Assembly (NCBI RefSeq): GCF_003097515.1
Contig: NZ_CP029188.1
Location: 744,001-808,000 of the forward strand
Length of the DNA: 64,000 nt
Reading direction: 5' to 3'
From: Streptomyces tirandamycinicus
GTDB taxonomy: Bacteria > Actinomycetota > Actinomycetes > Streptomycetales > Streptomycetaceae
Shown: one piece after another, positions 1 through 8,951 of the stretch
How the letters are laid out: each line of letters opens with the position of its first letter
Numbering within the stretch: the first letter of the stretch is position 1
Made by a program: the position numbers and the translations under genes
Notes under the pieces: generated by a model
Told to the model about the DNA's origin: nothing
Seen by the model: only the letters and a program-made list of their open reading frames with translations
The model's database searches: none

Positions 1-791
1 CCGTGGCGTTCGCAGAGGTCCGCGATGCCGTCGAGCGGGTCGACGAGGCCGGCGTCGGTGGTGCCGGCGGTGGCCGTGACGAGCACGGGGCCGTCGGGCA
101 GGGCGGTGAGGGCGTCGCCGAGGGCGGCGAGGTCGGTGGTGCCGTCGGGGGCGGGGACGGTGACGGGTTCGGGCAGCCCGAGGAGCCAGGCGGAGCGGTA
201 CACCGAGTGGTGGGTGCCGGCACCGCAGACGATCCGGACCGGTCCGTGGTGCTCGCGGGCGAGGAGGACGGCGAGCTGGTTGGCCTCGGTGCCTCCGGTG
301 GTGACGAGGGCGTCGGGGCGTGCGGCTCGTGGATACACCTCGGCGGCCAGGGCACGGCTCACCTCGGCCTCCAGCGCGGAGGCGGCGGGCGCCTGGTCCC
401 AGGAGTCCAGGGACGGGTTGAGCGCGGACGCGGCCAGGTCGGCGGCGACGGCGAGCGCGAGGGGCGGGGTGTGGAGGTGTGCCACGCAGTGGGGGTCGGC
501 GGGGTCGGCCGCGCCGTACGCGACGGCCTCGACGAGGCTGCGGAGCGCTTCCGCGGCGCCACGGCCGTGGTCGGGGATCACGGGGGTGACGGTCTCCGCC
601 ACGGAGCGGCCGAGGTGCCGGGGACCGCCGGGCGGCAGCGGCCCGCCCCGCGCGACGGCCCCCGTGCGGAGCGCGGTCAGGACCACGTCGAGGAGGGGCC
701 GCAGCGCGTCGGGCCCTTCGCTCCCTCCGGCGAGCGGGGGGAGGCCCCCATCGGGGCTGCGGCTCGACGTCGGGCGCGGCGGCGTGGTCAT
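1..791 (-). CDS. PLP-dependent group II decarboxylase (5' part only)
   Basis: The first 263 codons are present; the gene runs off the left edge. The product resembles group II pyridoxal-phosphate decarboxylases of the DesA / 2,4-diaminobutyrate / aromatic amino acid type. Visible are HLHTPPL near residue 105, then ALNPSLDSWDQAP, a stretch like TTGGTEANQLAVLLAREHH, and GAGTHHSVYRSAW with the histidine expected to stack on the cofactor. The PLP lysine lies beyond the edge, so the substrate cannot be read. The ATG at 791 is preceded by GGAGGA seven bases upstream. It follows pepN in the same direction but is separated by 556 bp with a terminator-like hairpin and repeats, so it probably has its own promoter. 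DesA-like lysine decarboxylase is possible, but no siderophore genes are visible. Confidence 0.8.
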   Translation of the reverse strand, partial: MTTPPRPTSSRSPDGGLPPLAGGSEGPDALRPLLDVVLTALRTGAVARGGPLPPGGPRHLGRSVAETVTPVIPDHGRGAAEALRSLVEAVAYGAADPADPHCVAHLHTPPLALAVAADLAASALNPSLDSWDQAPAASALEAEVSRALAAEVYPRAARPDALVTTGGTEANQLAVLLAREHHGPVRIVCGAGTHHSVYRSAWLLGLPEPVTVPAPDGTTDLAALGDALTALPDGPVLVTATAGTTDAGLVDPLDGIADLCERH

Positions 792-982
792 GCGGGGTCC
801 TCCGGGGACGTCGGCGTCGGCCCTGCGGGCGCGGAGGGGCCTCCCGCCAGGGTGTACGGGGTCGGGGTGGACGACCCGCAGAGCTCAACGATCCGGACCC
901 GAAAGTGGTACGCGTTCCCTGCCCTGGGGGAGGCCTGGCGCCGGACGGGCTCGAGCCGGACGGGCACACGTCACATGGGCAC

Positions 983-1030
983 AGGGCATCAGGGCATCAG
1001 GGCATCAGGGCATCAGGGCATCAGGGCATT
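983..1030. repeat. 8-bp tandem repeat (about 6 copies)
   Basis: Five perfect copies of AGGGCATC (983-1022) and a sixth ending in T (1023-1030) lie head to tail. They abut the 15-bp repeat array to the right. No coding role is evident. Confidence 0.95.
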
Positions 1031-1040
1031 GGGGCACAGG

Positions 1041-1296
1041 GCACGTGGGCCCAGGCCACACGGGTACAGGCCACACGGGTACAGGCCACGTGGGCCCAGG
1101 CCACATGGCCGCCGGCCACAGGGGCAAGAGCGGGATGGGCACGAGGCGCATGGGTACAGGCAACGGGGCCGAGAGCGCCTGGACTGAAGGCACGTGTGCC
1201 CAGGGCACATGGGCCCAGGGCACCTGGACCCAGGCCACACGGGTACAGGCCACGTGGGCCCAGGCCACACGGACCCAGGCCACGTGAACGCCGGCC
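1041..1296. repeat. 15-bp degenerate tandem repeat (about 17 copies)
   Basis: Units approximate GCCACACGGGTACAG or GCCACGTGGGCCCAG, with period 15 (one unit is 14). The first and last thirds are well conserved and the middle (about 1110-1190) is degenerate. Because 15 is a multiple of 3, several frames stay open and read as pentapeptides, but none has a ribosome site or recognisable family. The array fills most of the 792-1347 gap between pepN and the decarboxylase; the rest of that gap (792-980) shows nothing I recognise beyond the decarboxylase ribosome site. Confidence 0.9.
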
Positions 1297-1304
1297 ACCG
1301 GGAG

Positions 1305-1328
1305 CCCCCGCGCCGCCGCCAGCGGGGG
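1305..1328 (-). terminator. hairpin downstream of pepN
   Basis: Arms CCCCCGC (1305-1311) and GCGGGGG (1322-1328) flank a 10-base loop about 20 bases past the pepN stop. No T-tract follows, as is common in high-GC actinobacteria. The surrounding sequence has further partial complementarity. Confidence 0.5.
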
Positions 1329-1347
1329 CGGCGCCCGGGCCGGCTCC

Positions 1348-3846
1348 CTATGCGCCGCGTACCCGCAGTGCCCGGCGCAGGTCGTCGAGCTGGTCCACCA
1401 GCTTCCGCCGCATGAGGGGGATCATCGCCGTGTCGCGCAGGCACTCCTCACCGAGGCGGAGCGTCTCCGCGTCCACGGCGTGCAGCGGGAAGGCGTGGCG
1501 TCCGGCCGCCTCCGCGATCGCGGGTCCGCGCCGGTCCGCGAGGGCGACGGCCGCGGGGTAGAACCGCGGCACGTACGCGCGGACGAGTTCGGCCTGTTCG
1601 GGCTGCCAGAAGCCCTGCGCGGTGGCGGCGAAGAGGTAGTTGGACAGGTCGTCGGTCTCGAAGAGCCGGGACCACGCCGCCGCCTTGGCCTCCGGGATGG
1701 GCAGCGCGGCTCGGCAGCGGGCCGCGCCCTCCTGCCCGGTGGCGCTGGGGTCGCGGTCGAGTTCCGCCGCGATCTCGGCGTCCCCGGTCGCGCCGAGGAC
1801 GGCGAGCCGGCCGAGGACCCGCCAGCGCAGCTCGGCGTCGAGGGTGGGTCCGCCGGGCACGCTGCCGTCGGCGAGCCAGTCGTGGAGCCCGTTGGGGTGC
1901 GCGGCGGCGTCGATGAAGTGGCGTACGGCGGTGAGGCGCAGGCCGGGGTGGCTGCCGTCCTCGGTGCGGCGGATGAGGTCGCGGGTGAGGTCGGTGAGCA
2001 GGGCGAGCGCGGCGGGGCGGTCCCCGGGGGCGAGGTAGCGGTCGGCGATCTGGGTGCGGGCGAACGCGAGGACGCCCTGGACGATGGCGAGGTCGTGCTC
2101 GTGCGGGAGGTGGGCGCGGGCGGTCTCCAGGTAGGCGGCGGGTTCGAGCAGGCCGTCGCGGACCGTGTCGCGGAGGCTGTTCCAGACGACGGCGCGGGTG
2201 AGCGGGTCGGGGATGCCGGAGAGGCCGCGCAGCGCCGGTTCCGCGGAGTGGGCGTCGAGCCGGATCTTGGCGTAGCCGAGGTCGCCGTCGTTGAGGACGA
2301 CGAGGTCGGGGCGGCGGCCGGTGCGGACGGTGCCGCCCGGGTCCTGGGGGACGTCGGTCTCGAAGCGTTCGCGCAGGACGAGCGCGCGGCCGTCGACGGG
2401 GTCGCGGTCGTAGGTGCCGACCGCTATGCGGTGCGGGCGGCTGCCGTCCCGGTCGATGTCGAGGCGCCAGGTGCCGGCTTCCGCGGTGATCCGCGGGGTG
2501 AGGGTGTCGACGCCGGTGGTGCGCAGCCAGGCGGCGGCCCAGGTGTGCACGTCGCGGTCGGTGGCCTCGGCGAGGGAGTCGATGAAGTCGGCGAGGGTGG
2601 CGTTGCCGAAGCGGTGGCGGGCGAAGTGGATGTTGATGCCGGCGAGGAAGTCCTTCTCGCCGAGCCAGGCGACGAGCTGGCGGAGCGCGGACGCGCCCTT
2701 GGCGTAGGAGATTCCGTCGAAGTTGAGCAGCGCGGAGGCGGTGTCGGGGACCTTGTCCGAGTCGGGGGCGACGGGGTGGGTGGAGGGGCGCTGGTCGGCG
2801 TCGTAGCCCCAGGACTTGCGGCCGATGGCGAAGTCGGTCCAGGTGTCGGTGAAGCGGGTGGCCTCGGTGAGGGTCTGGTAGCCCATGTACTCGGCGAAGG
2901 ACTCGTTCAGCCAGATGTCGTCCCACCAGCGGAGGGTCACCAGGTCGCCGAACCACATGTGGGCCATCTCGTGGGCGATGACCATGGCGCGGGTCTGGCG
3001 TTCGGTGTCGGTGACGGCGGAGCGGTAGACGAACTCGTCGCGGAAGGTGACGAGGCCGGGGTTCTCCATGGCGCCGGCGTTGAACTCGGGTACGAAGGCC
3101 TGGTCGTAGGAGTCGAAGGGGTAGGGCTCCTCGAACTTCTCGTGGTAGCGGTCGTAGCACTGCCGGGTGATGTCGAGGATTTCGTCGGCGTCCTCGTCGA
3201 GGTGGGGGGCGAGGGAGCGGCGGCAGTGGATGCCGAAGGGCAGGCCGCGGTGTTCGGTGCGTACGGAGTGCCAGGGTCCGGCGGCGACGGCGACGAGGTA
3301 GGTGGGGATGCGGGGGGTGGGGGCGGCGGTCCAGCGGCCGTCGCCGTGGTGGGTGGTGACGCCGTTGGCGAGGACGGTCCAGCCCTCGGGCGCGGTCACC
3401 GACAGCGCGAAGACCGCCTTGAGGTCGGGCTGGTCGAAGGCGGCGAAGACGCGTTGCACGTCGTCCAGGAAGAGCTGGGTGTAGACGTAGGTCTCGCCGT
3501 CCGCGGGGTCGGTGAAGCGGTGCATGCCCTCGCCGGTGCGGGAGTAGTGCATGGTGGCGTCGATGCGCAGCTCGTGCTCGCCCTCGGTGAGTCCGGTGAG
3601 CGGCAGCCGGTTGCCGTCGAGCCGCTCGGGGTCGAGGTGCCGTCCGTCGAGGGTGGCGGAGCGCAGGGTGGCGGGCTTGAGCTCGACGAAGGTGTCGCCG
3701 TCGGCGCGGGCCGTGAACCCGATCACGGTGCGCGACGCGAAGGTCTCGCCGGTGGTGAGGTCGAGTTCGACCGAGTAGTGGCGGACGTCCAGCAGCCGGG
3801 CTCGGGTCTGCGCTTCGTCGTGCGTGAGTACGGGCATGGGGGCCAT
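1348..3846 (-). CDS. pepN: aminopeptidase N (M1 zinc metallopeptidase)
   Basis: The 832-residue product is a cytoplasmic M1 aminopeptidase that removes N-terminal residues from peptides. The exopeptidase motif GAMEN lies near residue 257. The zinc site HEMAH near residue 290 is followed by the distal ligand in WLNESFAEYMG. An ERAP1-like helical C-terminal domain fills the second half, and the length is normal for actinobacterial PepN. The longest start is ATG 3846; ATG 3837 (MPVLTHDEAQ) fits the usual family N-terminus better. Neither has a good ribosome site. Chorismate mutase ends 45 bp upstream on the same strand, so co-transcription is possible. Confidence 0.95.
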   Translation of the reverse strand: MAPMPVLTHDEAQTRARLLDVRHYSVELDLTTGETFASRTVIGFTARADGDTFVELKPATLRSATLDGRHLDPERLDGNRLPLTGLTEGEHELRIDATMHYSRTGEGMHRFTDPADGETYVYTQLFLDDVQRVFAAFDQPDLKAVFALSVTAPEGWTVLANGVTTHHGDGRWTAAPTPRIPTYLVAVAAGPWHSVRTEHRGLPFGIHCRRSLAPHLDEDADEILDITRQCYDRYHEKFEEPYPFDSYDQAFVPEFNAGAMENPGLVTFRDEFVYRSAVTDTERQTRAMVIAHEMAHMWFGDLVTLRWWDDIWLNESFAEYMGYQTLTEATRFTDTWTDFAIGRKSWGYDADQRPSTHPVAPDSDKVPDTASALLNFDGISYAKGASALRQLVAWLGEKDFLAGINIHFARHRFGNATLADFIDSLAEATDRDVHTWAAAWLRTTGVDTLTPRITAEAGTWRLDIDRDGSRPHRIAVGTYDRDPVDGRALVLRERFETDVPQDPGGTVRTGRRPDLVVLNDGDLGYAKIRLDAHSAEPALRGLSGIPDPLTRAVVWNSLRDTVRDGLLEPAAYLETARAHLPHEHDLAIVQGVLAFARTQIADRYLAPGDRPAALALLTDLTRDLIRRTEDGSHPGLRLTAVRHFIDAAAHPNGLHDWLADGSVPGGPTLDAELRWRVLGRLAVLGATGDAEIAAELDRDPSATGQEGAARCRAALPIPEAKAAAWSRLFETDDLSNYLFAATAQGFWQPEQAELVRAYVPRFYPAAVALADRRGPAIAEAAGRHAFPLHAVDAETLRLGEECLRDTAMIPLMRRKLVDQLDDLRRALRVRGA

Positions 3847-3891
3847 GCTGCCCGATGGCCCCGGTCCCGTACACGGGGGTATCCGGATTGA

Positions 3892-4227
3892 TCAGCCTTT
3901 GCCGGTGGTGCCGGGTGCGTCGGCGATCCGCTCGTGGTGGCGGATGACCTCGGCGATGACGAAGTTCAGCAGTTTCTCGGCGAAGCCGGGGTCGAGTTTG
4001 GCGCTTTCGGCGAGCTGCCTCAGCCGGGCGATCTGGCGGGCCTCGCGGGCCGGGTCGGCGGGCGGGAGGTGGTGTTCGGCCTTGAGGTGGCCGACCTGCT
4101 GGGTGCACTTGAAGCGCTCGGCGAGCATGTGGACGACGGCCGCGTCGATGTTGTCGATGCTTTCGCGCAGCCTGGTGAGCTCGGCCAGGACGGAGTCGTC
4201 GGTGCCGCTCGTCTCGCTGGTGGTCAT
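3892..4227 (-). CDS. chorismate mutase, AroQ type
   Basis: A 111-residue all-helical protein that would rearrange chorismate to prephenate, the branch toward Phe and Tyr. The core reads LTRLRESIDNIDAAVVHMLAERF, then VGHLKA, EARQIARLRQLAE and a C-terminal helix ending HHERIA. This fits stand-alone AroQ mutases, with the conserved Arg, Asp and Lys of helix 1 and the following loop present. There is no fused dehydratase or DAHP synthase domain and no signal peptide. Start ATG 4227; no strong Shine-Dalgarno sequence is seen. Confidence 0.88.
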   Translation of the reverse strand: MTTSETSGTDDSVLAELTRLRESIDNIDAAVVHMLAERFKCTQQVGHLKAEHHLPPADPAREARQIARLRQLAESAKLDPGFAEKLLNFVIAEVIRHHERIADAPGTTGKG

Positions 4228-4319
4228 GGGGTGGGAGCTTACGTCGGCCGGTGGGGTGGCGGTCGGGGCGCTCGGGATCCGGGATGCGGTGGCTCCGGGC
4301 GCCGGGGCGGTGCGGCCGC

Positions 4320-4524
4320 GCGGGGCGCGCCCCGCGGAGTGGCGCTCCGTCCCCGAGGGCAGGGTGGCGCCCGTCCCGCGGAGTGGCGCGCGCCCCGCGG
4401 GGTGGCGCCCCTCCTGCGGAGTTCGCCCGTCCCGCGGAGTTCGCCCGTCATGCGGGGTGGCGCCCGTCCCGCGAAGTTCGCCCCTCCTGCGAGGTGCGCG
4501 CGCGCCGCGGGGTGGCGCGGGAGC
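4320..4524. repeat. 18-19 bp degenerate tandem repeat
   Basis: About ten units share the pattern GTGGCGCCCGTCCCGCGGA or GTTCGCCCGTCCCGCGGA, separated mainly by substitutions and one longer unit. They fill the gap between the trypsin terminator and the chorismate mutase start. Every overlapping reading frame looks like a by-product of composition. Apart from this array and the hairpin at 4531-4566, nothing else is visible in 4228-4658. Confidence 0.8.
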
Positions 4525-4530
4525 CGGTGT

Positions 4531-4566
4531 GCTCCGGCGCCCGCGGAAGGGTACGGGCGCCGGAGC
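4531..4566 (-). terminator. strong hairpin terminator after the trypsin gene
   Basis: A perfect 13-bp stem, GCTCCGGCGCCCG (4531-4543) with its complement at 4554-4566, encloses a 10-base loop. It lies about 95 bases past the trypsin stop and needs no T-tract to be stable. Confidence 0.75.
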
Positions 4567-4658
4567 GCGACGGGGAGGATGTGCGCCTGCGGTGGCCTCC
4601 CCGCCGCGTTCACGGCTTGCGTGCGCTGCCGGTGCGCCGCGAGGGGCGCCCGGCGGGG

Positions 4659-5504
<846 letters not shown>

Positions 5505-5522
5505 TCAAAGCGTGGTCGGATT

Positions 5523-5538
5523 ATGGGGAGCGCCCCAT
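5523..5538. promoter_or_regulatory. small inverted repeat in the divergent protease promoter region
   Basis: ATGGGG (5523-5528) and CCCCAT (5533-5538) face each other across four bases, between the leftward trypsin gene and the rightward zincin-like gene. It could be an operator for either. No -35/-10 pair was convincingly identified in 5430-5697. Confidence 0.25.
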
Positions 5539-5697
5539 CAGCCCCACAAGGAGCACTTTTCGGCCAGATGCGGCCCCTCGACGGCGCCGTGGACAACCGT
5601 CGGGGCACGTCCGCGCGCCGTAGAGTCGGGAGGGTCCGGCCGTCCCTCCCGGCCGGTGGCGGACCGGCCGGGAGAATCACCCACAGGGGGTTCGGGC

Positions 5698-6597
5698 GTG
5701 GCGAACGGCAGCGAGGTCGTGCACGGCTTCCCGCATCTCGACACGGTGCGGGCCGCGATCACGGCGCTGCACAGACGGCTCTCGTACGACGGCGTGCGCG
5801 CGTACGGAAGCAGCGTCGCGCCCGCCGACGTCGCCTTCGCCGACGGCGAGGACCTCCACCTGGGGGCGCAGCGGGTGGCCCGTGCGCTGGTCCGTCAGCT
5901 ACGGCTGCCGGATGCCCGGATGATCGTGAGCTTCCGGGAGATGCACCATGCCGCGAGCGTCGAACTCACCGCGGGCCCGGAGTACTTCATCGAACTGAAC
6001 GACCGGTTCCGCCGCCACCGCCGCGACATCGGAGCGGCCCTCGCGCACGAGATCACGCATGTGCTGCTGCACCGGCTCGGGCTGGAGTTCCACGGGCAGC
6101 GGGACAACGAGATCCTCACGGACACGGTGACGACGTATCTCGGGGCGGGCTGGCTGCTGCTCGACGCCTTCCGCGAGGACAAGGTTTCCAGCCAGAAACT
6201 GGGCTATCTGACCCCGGAGGAATTCGGTTACGTGCTGGCCAAACGGGCCCTGGTCTTCGGCGAGGACCCGTCGGTCTGGTTCACCAGCCCGCAGGGCTAC
6301 ACCGCGTACACCAAGGGCCGGGACCGGGCGCTGCGGGACGGCAGGCAGCCGCCGCTCTCGGCGGCGGGGTGGAACGGGCGGCGCCGCTACGCCAAGGACC
6401 GGCGGTACGCCGTGGACCATCCGGGCTCGGCACGGCCGGGGCACGGCTCGCCGTACGCCTTCGAGTACGCGCCGGGCGGCGGGCTGCGGGTGTCGTTCCC
6501 CTGCCCCACCTGCCACCAGCGGATCCGGGTGCCGGTACGGGGCCGGGTGCGGGCTCGGTGCGGGCTGTGCCGGACGATCCTCGAATGCGACACCTGA
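5698..6597 (+). CDS. putative zincin-type metalloprotein with C-terminal zinc ribbon
   Basis: A 299-residue protein I cannot assign to a named family. Near residue 120 it has ALAHEITHVLLHR, an HExxH zinc motif, followed by DNEILTDTVTTYLGAGW, which could supply the third ligand. The extreme C-terminus reads CPTCHQRIRVPV...CGLC, a CxxC/CxxC zinc ribbon. No signal peptide or membrane segment is visible, so it is probably cytoplasmic. Start GTG 5698 is chosen because AGGGGG lies eight bases upstream; an upstream ATG at 5512 would add a low-complexity leader. Peptidase activity is an inference from HExxH alone. Confidence 0.7.
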   Translation: MANGSEVVHGFPHLDTVRAAITALHRRLSYDGVRAYGSSVAPADVAFADGEDLHLGAQRVARALVRQLRLPDARMIVSFREMHHAASVELTAGPEYFIELNDRFRRHRRDIGAALAHEITHVLLHRLGLEFHGQRDNEILTDTVTTYLGAGWLLLDAFREDKVSSQKLGYLTPEEFGYVLAKRALVFGEDPSVWFTSPQGYTAYTKGRDRALRDGRQPPLSAAGWNGRRRYAKDRRYAVDHPGSARPGHGSPYAFEYAPGGGLRVSFPCPTCHQRIRVPVRGRVRARCGLCRTILECDT

Positions 6598-6622
6598 GGG
6601 GGCTTTTCGTAGGGTTCTGTCT

Positions 6623-7925
6623 ATGAGCACCGAGGAGACCGAGGGCGCCGCCGGACCGGTTCCGGACCCGGCCGAAGAACTCTTCGAGGGGCTGTACGGC
6701 GGCGACGCCGACGCGGTGGTGCGGGCGCTGAGAGCGGGGGTCCCGGCCGAGGCCGCCGACGGGGACGGCCAGACCGCGCTGTACGTCGCCGCTGCCCAGG
6801 ACCGGCCGGTCATGGTGCGTCTGCTGCTGGCGGCGGGCGCCGACCCCGACCGGGCGAGCGGTGCCGACGGGGCGGAGCTGCCGCTGTGCGGCGCTGCTGC
6901 GGCACGGCGCGGGGGCGAAGGAGGACGCGCTGACGGAGGCACGGCGCTGGCTCGGCGTCGACGTCGAGGAGGAGCTGCGCCGCACCCTGGCCGAGGGGCA
7001 CCGCGCGGAGCACGGGGACGACTGCGCGACCCGTGTGGAGACCGTCTCGCGGCGGGTGGCGGAGGACGGCGGGGTCACCGTGGTCGTCGAGCTGCACCAC
7101 GACGGCGGCCGGGTCACCGGAGCCGAGCAGCAGACCGGGCACGCGGCCGTGGCGACGCTGCTCGAGGAGGCGCTGGGACTGGGAACTCCCGCGGACGTCC
7201 TGGCCGAGCGCGCCCTGCGCCACGGGGACCCGGACCGGGACGACTGGACCGAGGCCGTGGCGGCCCTCCAGCGCCGCGGCGGCGAGGACGTCTTCCGCGC
7301 GGCGGCCGCGTGGTGCGGGACGGAGGACCCGCTGCGGCAGATGCTCGCGGCCGAGGTGCTGGCGGGCCTGACGGACGACGGGATGCCGGCCAGGGCGGTG
7401 CCGTTGCTGCGGGAGCTGTCGCGGGAGGCCCGCGACCCCGAGGTGGTCCGGGCGGCGGTGGCGGCGCTCGGGCAGCAGGCCGACCCGGCCGGGGTGACGG
7501 AGATCCTCCGGCATGCCGGGCACCCGGATACCGAGGTGCGCTTCACGGTGGCCGTGGCGCTGCACGGGCTGCTGCCCGCGCACCGCCCGGACGGGGTGGC
7601 GGCGGTCATCGGGCTCACCGGGGACCCGGACGACGGGGTCAGGGACTGGGCGACGACGGTCCTGGCCGATCTGGACGAGGACACCCCGGCGATCCGGGAC
7701 GCCCTCGCCGCCCGCCTGGACGACGCCGTACCCGACATCGAGGCGGAGGCCGCGCGGGGCCTGGCGATGCGTCAGGACGACCGGGCGATCGCCGCGCTGG
7801 CCCGCATCCTGGAGAGCGAGGACCCGGGCGGCTACGCGTACTCCACCGCCGACCAGGCCGTGGAGTACGTGGCGGACGAGCGGGTGCGCCGGCGGCTGGA
7901 GGCGACGGTGCCGAGGTCGCGGTGA
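6623..7925 (+). pseudogene. ankyrin / HEAT-repeat protein gene, reading frame disrupted
   Basis: The first segment (6623 to about 6895) encodes an ankyrin-like start (DGQTALYVAAAQDRPVMVRLLLAAGADPDRASGADGAELPL). A second segment, in the next frame from about 6890 to 7925, encodes LLRHGAGAKEDALTEARRWLG and then at least five HEAT-like helical repeats (e.g. ILRHAGHPDTEVRFTVAVALHGLL). Neither half is complete alone, and the first frame beyond 6900 becomes Arg/Gly-rich junk. The change of frame occurs inside the ankyrin region and several expected ankyrin units seem missing, suggesting a deletion rather than one lost base. A sequencing error is possible. Ankyrin and HEAT repeats are protein-binding scaffolds; the partner is unknown. 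Confidence 0.7.
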
Positions 7926-8027
7926 CGGGTGGCCGCGGGACCGGGGGCCCCGGGCCGCCGGGGCACCAGGCCGCGCGGGCACCAGGCGGCAGCAGGGCCG
8001 CAGGGCCGCAGGGCCGCAGAGGACCGG

Positions 8028-8951
8028 TTACCCCGCCCCGTACACCGGCAGCGGCCCCGCTCCCTCCGCCAGGAGCTTCCGGGCCGCCTCCCCCGCCTCC
8101 GCGGGGGTCCAGCGGGCCCCCCGGTCGGCCGTGGGGCCCCGGCGCCAGCCCTCCATCACCGTGATGCGGCCCGCCTCCACCTCGAAGACCCGGCCGGTCA
8201 CGCCCTGCGACGCCGCCGAGCCCAGCCACACCACCAGCGGCGACACGTTCTCCGGCGCCATCGCGTCGAAGGCCCCCGGATCCCGCGGCGCCGCCATCGC
8301 CTCGGCGAAGGTCCGCTCCGTCATGCGCGTCCGGGCGGCCGGGGCGATCGCGTTCACCTGCACGCCGTAGCGGGACAGCTCCGCCGCGGCGACGAGGGTC
8401 AGGCCCACCACACCGGCCTTGGCCGCGCTGTAGTTGGCCTGCCCGACCGAACCCAGCAGACCGGCGCCGCTGGACGTGGTGACGACGCGGGCCTCGGGCC
8501 GCCGTCCCGCCCGCGTCTCGGCCCGCCAGTGCGCCGCCGCGTGCTTCAGCGGCAGGAAGTGCCCCTTCAGATGGACCCGCACCACCGCGTCCCAGTCGTC
8601 CTCGTCGAGGTTGACCAGCATCCGGTCGCGCAGGAAGCCCGCGTTGCCGACGAGCGTGTCGAGCCGCCCGAAGGCGCCGAGCGCCGTCGCCACCAGCGAG
8701 GCGGCCCCCTCGGACGAGGCCACGTCGCCGGAGTGGGCCACCGCCTCGCCGCCTCGGGCGCGGATCTCCTCGACGACGAGACCGGCCGGGCCGTCCCCGC
8801 CGGGCGTACCGTCCGGCCCGACGCCCAGATCGTTGACCACGACCCGTGCGCCCTCCGCCGCGAACGCCAGCGCATGGGCGCGTCCCAGCCCCCGGCCCGC
8901 ACCCGTCACCGCCACGACCCGGCCCCGGCAGATCCCGGCATATGCGCTCAT
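8028..8951 (-). CDS. SDR-family dehydrogenase (Rv3548c-like)
   Basis: A 307-residue short-chain dehydrogenase. The Rossmann fold opens with TGAGRGLGRAHA (TGxxxGxG), followed by VVNDLG, GNAG, a catalytic Ser in TTSSGAG and YSAAKAG (YxxxK). The start ATG 8951 has AAGGAGG seven bases upstream and overlaps the preceding SDR stop as ATGA, so the two are probably translationally coupled. In mycobacteria the equivalent position next to echA20 holds Rv3548c, in the steroid ring C/D (HIP-CoA) regulon; role here inferred from context. Substrate not readable from sequence. Confidence 0.85.
   Translation of the reverse strand: MSAYAGICRGRVVAVTGAGRGLGRAHALAFAAEGARVVVNDLGVGPDGTPGGDGPAGLVVEEIRARGGEAVAHSGDVASSEGAASLVATALGAFGRLDTLVGNAGFLRDRMLVNLDEDDWDAVVRVHLKGHFLPLKHAAAHWRAETRAGRRPEARVVTTSSGAGLLGSVGQANYSAAKAGVVGLTLVAAAELSRYGVQVNAIAPAARTRMTERTFAEAMAAPRDPGAFDAMAPENVSPLVVWLGSAASQGVTGRVFEVEAGRITVMEGWRRGPTADRGARWTPAEAGEAARKLLAEGAGPLPVYGAG

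Noticed and set aside
3..1287. Long plus-strand open frames across the left edge
   Set aside because: They are antisense to the decarboxylase and read through tandem repeats; composition is Gly/Arg-rich and no family is recognisable, whereas the minus-strand frame shows clear decarboxylase motifs.
1041..1296. CRISPR array
   Set aside because: Units are 15 bp, contiguous and degenerate, with no spacers and no cas genes.
5512..5697. N-terminal extension of the zincin-like protein from ATG 5512
   Set aside because: The extra 62 codons are low-complexity and upstream of the GTG with a good ribosome site.
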